Source of the DNA: Caballeronia mineralivorans PML1(12)
GTDB lineage: Bacteria > Pseudomonadota > Gammaproteobacteria > Burkholderiales > Burkholderiaceae
Direction: 5' to 3'
Length of the DNA stretch: 64,000 bases
NCBI RefSeq assembly: GCF_001028175.1
Contig: NZ_AEJF01000229.1
Span: 1-64,000, forward strand
The notes under the pieces were generated by a model, which saw only the letters and a list, made by a program, of their open reading frames with translations, did no database searches and was not told where the DNA came from. Below, piece by piece: positions 25,033-33,789 of this stretch. A program made the translations under genes and the position numbers. How positions within the stretch are numbered: the first letter of the stretch is position 1; each line of letters starts with the position of its first letter.

Positions 25033-25714
25033 TCTTGACTTCGTCGTCGAGGGTGCAGAGGTCGCGCTGCATTCGGTGTCGCCGCTGCTGTTGTTCAAGC
25101 TGCGGGTGACCAATATGAAAACACCGAACGCGTCGAACACGCACGACGAGATAGCGAGCCTCGCGCTGCATTGCCAAATCCAGATAGAAGCGACCCGGCG
25201 TAGTTACGAGCCGGTCGATCAGGCGCGGCTTAGCGAATTGTTCGGCGTCCCGCAACGCTGGTCGCAAACATTGCGGACCCTATTGTGGACGCATGCGAAC
25301 GCCGCTGTTCCTTCGTTTGCCGATACCTGCACGGTCGACCTGCCGGTGCCGTGCACGTTCGACTTCAATGTCGCGGCGACGAAGTATTTCGATGCGCTGG
25401 GAGACGGAGAGATTCCGTTGATGCTGCAATTCAGCGGCACTATTTTTTATCGCGACAGCGACGGCACGTTGCAAGTCGCGCGTGTTCCGTGGCACAAGGA
25501 AGCAGCGTTCCGCCTGCCGGTCGCAACGTGGCGCGCGATGCGCGATTACTACTACCCGAACAGCGCATGGCTGTGCGTGCAGCGCGGCGTGTACGAGCGG
25601 CTGGAGCGCTACCGTATCGAGCGGGGATTAACCGGCTGGGACGAGGCACTGACTGCCTTGCTGGACGATAGTCGCAGCGAACAGGCGTGGCCCGCGCAGG
25701 GAGGGTTGCAATGA
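25025..25714 (+). CDS. Hydrogenase-associated protein, DUF6084-like
   Basis: 229 residues, probably all-beta at the start (LDFVVEGAEVALHSVSPLLLFKLRV), where the pattern suggests an Ig-like or C2-like fold. Conserved-looking motifs include the IQIE segment and TVDLPVPCTFDFNV, with RDYYYPNSAWLCVQRGVYERLERYR-type C-terminus. No membrane segment or metal motif. Known only by association with group 1h hydrogenases as far as I can tell; role not inferred. Confidence 0.65.
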   Translation: MPDLDFVVEGAEVALHSVSPLLLFKLRVTNMKTPNASNTHDEIASLALHCQIQIEATRRSYEPVDQARLSELFGVPQRWSQTLRTLLWTHANAAVPSFADTCTVDLPVPCTFDFNVAATKYFDALGDGEIPLMLQFSGTIFYRDSDGTLQVARVPWHKEAAFRLPVATWRAMRDYYYPNSAWLCVQRGVYERLERYRIERGLTGWDEALTALLDDSRSEQAWPAQGGLQ

Positions 25715-27108
25715 ACCCCATCGACGGGATCGTTCAGGCCGTGCTGTACGAGGGATACATGCTGTATCCGTACCGTGCGTCCTCGGTCAAGAACCGGCAG
25801 CGCTGGACCTTTGGCAGCGTGTATCCGCGAGCATGGGCCGACTGGTCCGGCAGCGATGCTTCGATGATGCAGACCGAATGCGTGATCGAAGGCGACGACG
25901 AAACGAGTGTAACGGTGCGTCCGTGTTTCCTGCATCTGATCGAACGGGACGTGCGTGAGTTGAACGAACCTGCGGCTGCATGGACGGGCGCAGATGAATT
26001 GTCGTCGCGGCCGGTGGCGTCGCTGGAAGTGGGCGGGCGGCGTTTCGACGCGTGGCAGGAGGCCGGGGAGCAGCACGTCGAGGTTCCGGCGCTGACGCTG
26101 GATGAATTGTGTATCGCGGGGCTGCGCCTGCCGTTTTCGCTACCCGGAAGCCGTGTTGTCGAACCGCTGATGGAGGCGGACGGCCGCGTGCTCGGCGCGC
26201 TCGTGCGTACAAGGGCGGCTATCGATGGCCGTGTGGAATGCTGTGCAACACGACTCGCTGAGCGCACCTTCCGGCTCACGGTACGCATAGTCAACGCCAC
26301 GCCGGTTGACGAACCGCAGCGCTTGAATCGCGATGCGGCTTCGTCGTTCGCCTTGCTGTCATGCCACGCAGTGCTGGCGGTGGAGGGCGCCGCGTTCGTC
26401 TCGTCGATCGAGCCGCCGGACGAGCTCGCCGAAGCGGTTGCCTCTTGCATGAACATCGGTTTGTGGCCGGTGCTGGTCGGCTCCGCCGAGCGGCGCGACA
26501 CCATGCTCGCGGCGCCGATCATCCTCTACGACTATCCCCAGGTAGCGCCGGAAAGCGCCGGCGATCTCTTCGATGCCACCGAGATCGACGAGATCCTGAC
26601 GCTGCGAATCCTCACCATGACGGACGCCGAGAAACGCGAGATGGCCGCGGGCGACGAACGTTCGCGCGCGCTGCTCGAACGCACGGAAAACCTGTCCGCG
26701 AGCGACTTGCAGCGCCTGCACGGGACCTTGCGCGAAGTGCGGGTGGATACGGGGGGCTGGCCGGATGTATCGGAGGAATCAGGAGACCAACCCAACGCCG
26801 CTGCTCCATGGGCCGAGCTCGACGCCAAGCCGCGGCTCGTTTGCGTCAACGTCGACGGCGTGGCGTTGCAGGTAGGCTCACGCGTCGTGCTGCATCCCCA
26901 CGCGCGCGCCGATATCTTCGACCTGGCCTTGCGCGATCAGATAGCGACCATCGAATCGATCGAGCGCGATTTCGAGGGCAACGTCCATGTGGCGGTAACG
27001 ATCGACTGCGATCCGGGGCGCGACTTCGGACTGGCGCGCATGCCGGGTCATCGCTTCTTTTTTTCGCCCGACGAGATCGAACCGTTGCGCGAGGAGCGGT
27101 CGTCATGA
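25711..27108 (+). CDS. Hydrogenase-associated protein of unknown function, 465 residues
   Basis: Starts MNPIDGIVQAVLYEGYMLYPYRASSVKNRQRW and has a large central domain rich in beta structure, a linker, and a C-terminal barrel-like segment (VNVDGVALQVGSRVVLHPHARADIFDLALRDQ) with GHRFFFSPDEIEPL at the end. No catalytic motif is recognised. The upstream frame extends to 25687 but the ATG at 25711 overlaps the previous stop in the ATGA style used throughout this operon. Its strict co-location with the protease and hydrogenase genes suggests a maturation or assembly role. Confidence 0.65.
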   Translation: MNPIDGIVQAVLYEGYMLYPYRASSVKNRQRWTFGSVYPRAWADWSGSDASMMQTECVIEGDDETSVTVRPCFLHLIERDVRELNEPAAAWTGADELSSRPVASLEVGGRRFDAWQEAGEQHVEVPALTLDELCIAGLRLPFSLPGSRVVEPLMEADGRVLGALVRTRAAIDGRVECCATRLAERTFRLTVRIVNATPVDEPQRLNRDAASSFALLSCHAVLAVEGAAFVSSIEPPDELAEAVASCMNIGLWPVLVGSAERRDTMLAAPIILYDYPQVAPESAGDLFDATEIDEILTLRILTMTDAEKREMAAGDERSRALLERTENLSASDLQRLHGTLREVRVDTGGWPDVSEESGDQPNAAAPWAELDAKPRLVCVNVDGVALQVGSRVVLHPHARADIFDLALRDQIATIESIERDFEGNVHVAVTIDCDPGRDFGLARMPGHRFFFSPDEIEPLREERSS

Positions 27109-27668
27109 CCTCGATCCTGGTGGCCGGAGTCGGCAACGTATTCCTTGGCGACGACGGTTTCGGCGTCGAAGTCGTGCGGCGTCTGCACGCAAGACGACGC
27201 GATGCCTGGCCGCCGGATATTCGTGTGATCGACTATGGCATCCGGGGGATCGATCTGTATTACGCGCTGCTGGACGGCGTAGACCTTGCCATCCTCGTCG
27301 ATGCAACGCATCGCGATGGACCGCCCGGGACGCTGTACGTGATCGAACCTTCTACAAATAACACTAATGAAGGTTTCAAAGGCGATGCCCCGCCCGTTCT
27401 GTTATCACCGCACGATCTGGATCCGGCGAAAGTCCTTCAGGCAGTGGCGGCGATGGATGGCGAAGTGGGGCGTATCGTCCTGATTGGTTGTGAGCCGGAA
27501 AGTCTGGGCACGGAGGAGGGGCAGGAAGGTCGCATGGGACTGAGCGAACCCGTCGCGGCGGCAGTGAAGGAAGCGGTAGAAACCATTGAAACGATGCTCG
27601 AAAACACGCAGGCGCAGACCACCGTGGTCAACGCCGGGCGCGTGTCGCAAGACCACTGGAGAGCATGA
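27105..27668 (+). CDS. Hydrogenase maturation protease (peptidase M52 family)
   Basis: 187 residues. GVGNVFLGDDGFGVEVVRRL is the M52 signature with the first nickel-contacting acidic residue, followed by DYGIRGIDLYYAL and a central VDATHRDGPPGT. These enzymes trim the large-subunit tail after Ni-Fe insertion; the large subunit here has such a tail. The 30-residue C-terminus is longer than in HyaD/HybD and contains a Gln/Thr-rich stretch. Overlaps flanking genes by four bases. Confidence 0.85.
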   Translation: MTSILVAGVGNVFLGDDGFGVEVVRRLHARRRDAWPPDIRVIDYGIRGIDLYYALLDGVDLAILVDATHRDGPPGTLYVIEPSTNNTNEGFKGDAPPVLLSPHDLDPAKVLQAVAAMDGEVGRIVLIGCEPESLGTEEGQEGRMGLSEPVAAAVKEAVETIETMLENTQAQTTVVNAGRVSQDHWRA

Positions 27669-27769
27669 TGAAGCTCTTGATGAAGTACTTGTTATTGCCG
27701 GCATTGATTGTCGGCATTGCGGCGAACCTGAAGGATATCCGCCGCTATATCCGCATTCGCAACATGTGA
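27665..27769 (+). CDS. 34-residue hydrogenase-operon membrane peptide (DUF6893-like)
   Basis: A tiny frame starting at ATGATG, overlapping the protease stop by four bases, encodes MMKLLMKYLLLPALIVGIAA followed by a charged tail (NLKDIRRYIRIRNM). One hydrophobic helix with a basic cytoplasmic end is predicted. Its exact coupling to the protease gene and position before hypF support a real gene. Similar small proteins occur in group 1h operons; a membrane anchor for the otherwise soluble hydrogenase is a reasonable guess. Confidence 0.6.
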   Translation: MMKLLMKYLLLPALIVGIAANLKDIRRYIRIRNM

Positions 27770-27780
27770 CGGGCACGGCC

Positions 27781-30195
27781 ATGAGCCCGTGCCCGTCACC
27801 GGTTCGCGACGAACCGCCCGTGATATCGCGGGTCGGTGCGGTTATTCGTGTGCGCGGACTGGTGCAGGGTGTGGGTTTCAGGCCAGCGGTATGGCGCCTT
27901 GCGCGCGATTGCGGTGTGAGTGGCGATGTATGCAACGACAGCGAAGGCGTGCTGATCCACGCATGGGCCGACGCAACCACACTCGATGATTTTGTCGCGG
28001 GCTTGCGCAGCGGCTGTCCGCCGCTTGGGCGGATCGATGCCATCGAGCGTTACGCGCTCCACCAGATACCGCCGCCTTACGGCGGGTTTCGGATTGTCGC
28101 GAGCGAGGGCGGGCAGGCGCATACCGGGGTGGTGCCGGACGCGGTAACGTGCCGTGCTTGTATCGACGAGACCTTCGATCCGTCGAGCCGTCGATACGGT
28201 TACGCGTTCACGAACTGCACGCACTGCGGGCCGCGCTTGTCGATCGTTCAGGCGATCCCTTATGACCGCCCGAATACAACGATGGCGGTGTTTCCGCTAT
28301 GTGCCGCGTGCAGAAGCGAGTATGACGATCCGGCCGACCGGCGCTTTCATGCGCAACCGGTTGCATGTCCGGCTTGCGGACCGCACCTATGGCTGGAGCG
28401 AGCCGATGGCGCGCTCGAACAAGGTGATCCGCTGGATGCCACGCGTTGCTTGATCCAGCGCGGCGAGATCGTCGCGATCAAAGGGCTTGGCGGTTTTCAG
28501 CTTGCGTGCGCCGCGGCGGATCATGCGGCAGTTGCGAAATTGCGTGCGCTGAAACATCGCGAGCGCAAGCCGTTCGCCCTGCTGGCGCGTGACGTGGCGA
28601 TGATCGAACGTTACTGCGTGGTGAGCGACGCGGACAAGGTCCTGCTGGCAAGCGCAGCCGGGCCGATCGTCATCATGCCGATGATCGATCGCGGCGCAAG
28701 CGATCCGTTTCCGGGCGTTGTACCGGGCATCGCCACGCTCGGTTTTATGCTGCCTTCAACGCCGCTGCATCATCTGATGATGCAACCGCTCGACAGCCCG
28801 GTCGTGCTGACCAGCGGCAATCTCGCCGACGAACCGCAATGCATCGATAACGACGAAACCCGCACACGTCTCGCAGGCATGGCCGATGCGTTTCTGATGC
28901 ACGACCGCGATATCGCGCGGCGCGTGGACGATTCCGTCGCGCGGGTCATGGGCGGCGTACCGCGGTTGCTGCGCCGCTCGCGCGGTTATGCGCCCGCGCC
29001 GCTGCGTTTGCCGCGCGATTTTTCTAGTGCACCCGCGATTCTTGCGATGGGCGCGCAGCAGAAAAACACATTCTGCCTGCTGCGCGATGGCGAAGCGGTC
29101 GTCTCGCATCACATCGGCGAACTGGAGAACGGCGAGACGTATCGCGATTACATGGCGTCGCTCGCGCGTTATCAGCATCTATTCGAACACGACGCGCGTT
29201 TTGTCGCGGTCGACCTGCATCCCGAGTATCTGTCGCGCAAGCTTGGCATCGATATCGCGCGGCAACGGCATTTACCGCTGGCCGAGATCCAGCACCATCA
29301 CGCGCATTTTGCAGCGTGTCTTGCGGAAAACGATATCGGCTTGGATACGGAGGTGCTCGGCATCGTGCTCGACGGGCTGGGCATGGGCTTGGACAACGCG
29401 CTTTGGGGCGGCGAATTTTTGCTCGGTGGATACGTGGATTTCGAGCGATTGGCTAACTTCACACCGGTCGCGTTGCCTGGAGGTGCGCACGCGATCCATG
29501 AGCCGTGGCGCAACACGTATGCACATCTGCGTGCCAGCCTCGGATGGCGGCGTTTCGTGAAGCAGTACGCGAAACTGGAACTCCATCGTTTCCTCGCCGA
29601 CCGGCCGCTGACGGTCCTCGATCAGATGATCGACGGCGGGATCAATAGTCCGGCCGCGAGCTCGGCGGGCCGTCTGTTCGATGCTGTCGCCGCGGCGCTA
29701 GGCGTCTGTCGCGAACGTGTGCAATACGAAGGACAGGCTGCGATCGAACTCGAAGCGCTGATCGATACACGCACGCTCCATGACGAAGACGATGCGCTGG
29801 CGTATCCATTCGGCATCGTGGAAACGAATGGGCCGTCGTTAATCGACCCGCAGCCGATGTGGATAGCGCTGCTCGACGACTTGCTGCGTCCCACGCCGGT
29901 ACCGGTAATCGCCGCACGTTTTCACAAGGGCCTCGCGATCGCCCTAGTGCAGATGACCAGCCGTTTGCTTGCATCCACGAAGGTCAATACCGTCGCGCTC
30001 TCCGGCGGCGTCATGCAGAACCGCGTGCTGTTCGAACAACTCACCGTGCGCCTGGCAGCGCGCGGCCTGAATGTGCTGGCACATCGCCAGGTGCCGTCTA
30101 ACGACGGCGGCATCGCGCTGGGGCAAGCGGCAATAACTGCCGCGCGTGCCCTTGCGTCCGCGTATGTTGAACCACGGAGTACGTCATGTGCTTAG
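27781..30195 (+). CDS. hypF: Carbamoyltransferase HypF
   Basis: 804 residues with the full domain order: acylphosphatase (VRGLVQGVGFRPAVWRLA), two zinc fingers (CRAC...CTHC and CAAC...CPAC), YrdC-like domain (KGLGGFQLAC, KHRERKPFALL, TSGNLADEP), and the Kae1-like C-terminus (HHHAHFAAC, DGLGMG, SGGVMQNRVL). It turns carbamoyl phosphate and ATP into a carbamoyl group passed to HypE for the active-site cyanides. Its 3' end overlaps hypC by ten bases. Confidence 0.94.
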   Translation: MSPCPSPVRDEPPVISRVGAVIRVRGLVQGVGFRPAVWRLARDCGVSGDVCNDSEGVLIHAWADATTLDDFVAGLRSGCPPLGRIDAIERYALHQIPPPYGGFRIVASEGGQAHTGVVPDAVTCRACIDETFDPSSRRYGYAFTNCTHCGPRLSIVQAIPYDRPNTTMAVFPLCAACRSEYDDPADRRFHAQPVACPACGPHLWLERADGALEQGDPLDATRCLIQRGEIVAIKGLGGFQLACAAADHAAVAKLRALKHRERKPFALLARDVAMIERYCVVSDADKVLLASAAGPIVIMPMIDRGASDPFPGVVPGIATLGFMLPSTPLHHLMMQPLDSPVVLTSGNLADEPQCIDNDETRTRLAGMADAFLMHDRDIARRVDDSVARVMGGVPRLLRRSRGYAPAPLRLPRDFSSAPAILAMGAQQKNTFCLLRDGEAVVSHHIGELENGETYRDYMASLARYQHLFEHDARFVAVDLHPEYLSRKLGIDIARQRHLPLAEIQHHHAHFAACLAENDIGLDTEVLGIVLDGLGMGLDNALWGGEFLLGGYVDFERLANFTPVALPGGAHAIHEPWRNTYAHLRASLGWRRFVKQYAKLELHRFLADRPLTVLDQMIDGGINSPAASSAGRLFDAVAAALGVCRERVQYEGQAAIELEALIDTRTLHDEDDALAYPFGIVETNGPSLIDPQPMWIALLDDLLRPTPVPVIAARFHKGLAIALVQMTSRLLASTKVNTVALSGGVMQNRVLFEQLTVRLAARGLNVLAHRQVPSNDGGIALGQAAITAARALASAYVEPRSTSCA

Positions 30196-30515
30196 GCATT
30201 CCGGGACAGATCGTCGAGATCCGCGACGCGGACAATAACCTCGCATTAGTCGATGTAGGCGGGGTGCAGCGGGTCATCAATATCGCGTTCGTAGTGGATG
30301 ACGACCGGCCGCTGTCCGCGTGTGTCGGTGACTGGGTGCTCGTGCATGTCGGCTTCGCGATGAGCCGTCTCGACGAGGCCGAAGCCATGCGCACGCTTGC
30401 GCTATTGCGTGAACTCGGCGAAGCGCAAGCGGAGATGGCCGCGATGATGGAAGGGGGCGGTGAGCTGCCACCCCCTGAGCAGTTTTACAACCACAACGGA
30501 GCCCGCCATGACTGA
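30186..30515 (+). CDS. hypC: Hydrogenase assembly chaperone HypC
   Basis: 109 residues beginning MCLGIPGQIVEI; the invariant Cys2 and the beta-barrel core are standard for HypC/HybG/HupF, which carries the Fe(CN)2CO unit with HypD and binds the large-subunit precursor. The C-terminal 30 residues (Glu/Met-rich, ending in a His/Asn tail) are longer than in E. coli HypC. Overlaps both neighbours. Confidence 0.93.
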   Translation: MCLGIPGQIVEIRDADNNLALVDVGGVQRVINIAFVVDDDRPLSACVGDWVLVHVGFAMSRLDEAEAMRTLALLRELGEAQAEMAAMMEGGGELPPPEQFYNHNGARHD

Positions 30516-31209
30516 ACATCGGGCGCTACAGGGGCTATATCCGTTCCTCCACGGCGATCATCAGGACGCGGCGAAACTTGATGCCGCGCTGCTCGAATCG
30601 ATCGCGCAGAAGGCGCAGGCGAGCATCGACGCGAAGCGTACGTTTTTCGCGGATAACGCCGCGGCCGTGGTCGCCGTCGCGCATGCGATTGCGGATGTTT
30701 ATCGTCGTGACGGCAGGCTATTTTCAATGGGCAACGGAGGGTCGAGTTGCGATGCCGCGCACATCGCAGTGGAGTTTCTGCATCCCGTAACTGCCGGACG
30801 TCCGGCGCTCACCGCTGTCAATCTCGTCGCCGATACCGCGATGATGACGGCCGTGGGCAACGACGTCGGTTTCGCGCATATCTACGTACGGCAACTGGTA
30901 GCGCAGGCGCGTCGCGGCGACGGGTTGATCGGTGTATCGACGAGCGGCAATTCCGACAACCTGCTCGCTGCATTCGCCAAGGCGCGCGAGATGGGCGTGG
31001 TGACCATCGGCCTCGCAGGGCACGACGGCGGCAAGATGGCAGCGCCGGGTGCGCTCGATCATTGCCTTGTGGTACCGAGCGACAGCATTCATCGCATCCA
31101 GGAAACGCACGTCGCGATTTATCACATCTTGTGGGACCTCGTCCATACGTTGCTCGCCGATGAACGCGGCAGCCTGGGTGTTCCCGACGCAGCGGAGCGC
31201 GCGTCATGA
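30508..31209 (+). CDS. SIS-domain sugar-phosphate isomerase (GmhA-like) within the hyp operon
   Basis: 233 residues. SMGNGGSSCDAAHIAVEF, VSTSGNSDN and QETHVAIYHILWDLV match sedoheptulose-7-phosphate isomerase; the zinc ligands H-x3-E and Q-x7-H are conserved. Yet it lies between hypC and hypD with eight- and four-base overlaps and no heptose genes nearby. Similar genes accompany group 1h hydrogenases in actinobacteria, from memory. Its role in maturation is unknown. Confidence 0.82.
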   Translation: MTEHRALQGLYPFLHGDHQDAAKLDAALLESIAQKAQASIDAKRTFFADNAAAVVAVAHAIADVYRRDGRLFSMGNGGSSCDAAHIAVEFLHPVTAGRPALTAVNLVADTAMMTAVGNDVGFAHIYVRQLVAQARRGDGLIGVSTSGNSDNLLAAFAKAREMGVVTIGLAGHDGGKMAAPGALDHCLVVPSDSIHRIQETHVAIYHILWDLVHTLLADERGSLGVPDAAERAS

Positions 31210-32387
31210 AATACGTCGACGAATTCCGCGATCCGGACAAAGCGCGCACACTTACGCAGGAGATCCGCAAGCTGGTCGAGCGCATCGTGCGCGACCGTGG
31301 CGGCTTAAAGCGGCCCTTGCAGATCATGGAAGTCTGCGGCGGCCACACGCATTCCATTTTCAGGTACGGGATTCACCAGATGCTGCCGCCCGAGGTCGAG
31401 TTCGTCCACGGCCCCGGATGCCCGGTCTGCGTCTTGCCGATGGGCCGCGTGGACGATTGCGTCGCGCTCGCCGAGCGGCCCGAAGTGATCTTCACGACCT
31501 TCGGCGACGCGATGCGGGTACCCGGTTCGCGCAAGAGCCTGCTGAAAGCGAAAGCCGATGGAGCAGATGTACGGATGGTCTATTCGCCGCTCGACGCGCT
31601 TGCGCTTGCACGTGCCAATCCGCATCGCGAGGTGATCTTCTTCGGGTTAGGTTTCGAGACCACGATGCCAAGCACCGCGATGACCGTGCTCCAAGCTCAC
31701 GCCCAACGCATCAATAACTTCTCGCTGTTCTGCAATCACATCACGATCATTCCGACGATCAAGGCCATCCTCGACTCGCCCGACCTGCATCTCGACGGTT
31801 TTCTTGGACCCGGACATGTCAGCATGGTGATCGGCACGCGACCGTACCGTTTTATTGCCGAGCATTATCGGCGGCCAATCACCGTCGCCGGGTTCGAACC
31901 GCTCGATGTGCTGCAATCGGTGTGGATGGTGCTGCGGCAGATCGCCGAAGGCCGCTGCGAAGTGGAGAACCAGTACGGCAGGATCGTGCCGGAAGACGGC
32001 AATGCGCAGGCACTGTCGGCGATCGAGCAGGTGTTCGAGTTGCGCGAGTTCTTCGAATGGCGTGGCCTGGGATCGATCGATCATTCAGGCGTACGGATAC
32101 GCGAGCCGTTCGCCGCATTCGATGCCGAACGCAAGTTCCCCGTCGCCAACCTGAAGATCGCCGATCCTAAATCCTGCCAGTGTGGCGAAGTGCTCAAGGG
32201 CGTTATCAAGCCGCAGCAGTGCAAGGTGTTCGGCACCGCGTGCACGCCGGAGACGCCGCTCGGCTCGCTGATGGTGTCAAGCGAAGGCGCATGCGCGGCG
32301 CATTACCGTTATGCCCGCATCGATACATCGGCGTTGTATGCGCGCGGTGCTGCGTCGGACAAGCTCAAGCAGGGAGTACAGGCATGA
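31206..32387 (+). CDS. hypD: Hydrogenase formation protein HypD
   Basis: 393 residues, slightly longer than usual at the N-terminus. Conserved EVCGGHTH, GPGCPVCVLP, GFETTMPSTA and the C-terminal cysteine cluster (CQCGEVLKG, QQCKVFGTAC, EGACAAHYRY) for the 4Fe-4S centre are all present. It is the scaffold, with HypC, on which iron receives its CN and CO ligands. Four-base overlaps to both flanking genes. Confidence 0.94.
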   Translation: MKYVDEFRDPDKARTLTQEIRKLVERIVRDRGGLKRPLQIMEVCGGHTHSIFRYGIHQMLPPEVEFVHGPGCPVCVLPMGRVDDCVALAERPEVIFTTFGDAMRVPGSRKSLLKAKADGADVRMVYSPLDALALARANPHREVIFFGLGFETTMPSTAMTVLQAHAQRINNFSLFCNHITIIPTIKAILDSPDLHLDGFLGPGHVSMVIGTRPYRFIAEHYRRPITVAGFEPLDVLQSVWMVLRQIAEGRCEVENQYGRIVPEDGNAQALSAIEQVFELREFFEWRGLGSIDHSGVRIREPFAAFDAERKFPVANLKIADPKSCQCGEVLKGVIKPQQCKVFGTACTPETPLGSLMVSSEGACAAHYRYARIDTSALYARGAASDKLKQGVQA

Positions 32388-33430
32388 ATGACCGGATCGG
32401 CAGGCTACGCGATGTCACGATCAATCTTGCGCACGGCGGCGGCGGCCGGGCAATGCGCGATCTGATCGAGGACGTGTTCGTCATCGCCTTCGATAACCCC
32501 GCGCTCGCCTCGCTCGAAGACCAGGCGGTATTTCCGCTCGCGGACCTCGCGCGGTTGGGCGACCGGCTTGCGTTCACCACCGATAGCTATGTCGTCGACC
32601 CGTTGTTTTTTCCGGGTGGTGACATCGGCACGCTAGCGGTATCGGGCACGGTCAACGACCTCGCCATGTCTGGTGCAAAACCCCTGTTTCTATCGTGCGG
32701 GATGGTGATCGAAGAGGGGCTTGCAGTGGATGTTCTGCGTCGCGTGGCAGCCAGCATGCAGCGTGTCGCGATCGAAGCCGGCGTGTCGATTGTCACCGGC
32801 GACACCAAGGTCGTCGAGCGTGGCTGCGCGGACAAACTGTTCATCAATACAGCAGGCATTGGCGTCGTTCCACCGGGAGTGAATATATCTGCGCGCCGTG
32901 CGCAAGCGGGCGACGTGGTGATCGTGAACGGCTTTCTCGGCGATCACGGCGCGGCAATTTTGGTCGCGCGGCAGCAGCTTGCACTGCAAGCCGATATTGC
33001 AAGCGATTGCGCGCCGCTGGGTTCGCTGGTCGATGCGATGCTGGGCGCGTGCAAGGACATTCATTGCATGCGCGATGCGACGCGCGGTGGCGTTGCTACG
33101 GTGCTGAACGAGTTCGCGGTGTCGTCCGGTGTGGCGATCCGCATCCAGGAAAACGCGCTGCCCATTCGCGAGGAAGTGAAGGGCGCCTGCGAGATCCTCG
33201 GCCTTGATCCGTTGTATCTCGCGAACGAAGGCAAGCTGGTTGCGCTGGTTCCTCCGTATGCCGCGCAACGCGTGCTTGCGGCGATGCATGCGCACCCGGC
33301 TGGCACACGGGCGGCGATCATTGGCGAAGTGGTAGCGGAGCCCACGGGCATCGTGGTGCTGCACACAGTGTTTGGCGGACAGCGCATCGTCGACATGCTG
33401 ACGGGCGAGCAATTGCCGCGGATCTGTTAG
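32384..33430 (+). CDS. hypE: Hydrogenase maturation protein HypE
   Basis: 348 residues with the PurM-like fold (LAHGGGGRAMRDLI, FTTDSYVVDPLFFPGGDIG, SGTVNDLAMSGA) and the essential C-terminal cysteine (ending PRIC). HypF carbamoylates this Cys and HypE dehydrates it to thiocyanate, the cyanide donor. The longer open frame upstream lies in hypD and is not used. Confidence 0.94.
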   Translation: MNDRIGRLRDVTINLAHGGGGRAMRDLIEDVFVIAFDNPALASLEDQAVFPLADLARLGDRLAFTTDSYVVDPLFFPGGDIGTLAVSGTVNDLAMSGAKPLFLSCGMVIEEGLAVDVLRRVAASMQRVAIEAGVSIVTGDTKVVERGCADKLFINTAGIGVVPPGVNISARRAQAGDVVIVNGFLGDHGAAILVARQQLALQADIASDCAPLGSLVDAMLGACKDIHCMRDATRGGVATVLNEFAVSSGVAIRIQENALPIREEVKGACEILGLDPLYLANEGKLVALVPPYAAQRVLAAMHAHPAGTRAAIIGEVVAEPTGIVVLHTVFGGQRIVDMLTGEQLPRIC

Positions 33431-33459
33431 CGAGTTTCGGGCACAAGGGGCGCAGCGTC

Positions 33460-33789
33460 ATGCATGAACTGAGCATCGCGAATAGTGTCGTCGAGCTGTG
33501 CGCCGAACGCGCGATGGGCGCACGGGTGCTGAGCGTGACGCTGGAGATCGGCCGGTTGTCGGCGGTGATGCCCGACGCGATCCGCTTTTGCTTTGACGTT
33601 TGCGCGAAAGATACGGTGGTGGAAGGCGCGGCGCTGGAGATTGTGGAGACGCCGGGGCGCGCTCGCTGCCTGGACTGTGGCGGTAGCGTGGCCATGACCG
33701 ACCTGCTAGATCGATGCGAGTGCGGAAGCGTCAACCTCGAACTGCTGGCCGGCAGCGAGCTGAAGATAAAACAGATGGAGGTGGTCTGA
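33460..33789 (+). CDS. hypA: Nickel metallochaperone HypA
   Basis: 109 residues starting MHELSIANSVVELC: Met1-His2 bind nickel. The zinc site is CLDCGG...CECGS, the short CxC form of the second pair seen in many HypA proteins. It delivers nickel to the large subunit with HypB. Its stop shares one base with the hypB start (TGATG). Confidence 0.93.
   Translation: MHELSIANSVVELCAERAMGARVLSVTLEIGRLSAVMPDAIRFCFDVCAKDTVVEGAALEIVETPGRARCLDCGGSVAMTDLLDRCECGSVNLELLAGSELKIKQMEVV

Noticed and set aside
33715..33735. CxC instead of CxxC in the HypA zinc site as a defect
   Set aside because: The CxCGS form is common among HypA proteins of this type, so it is not evidence of lost function.
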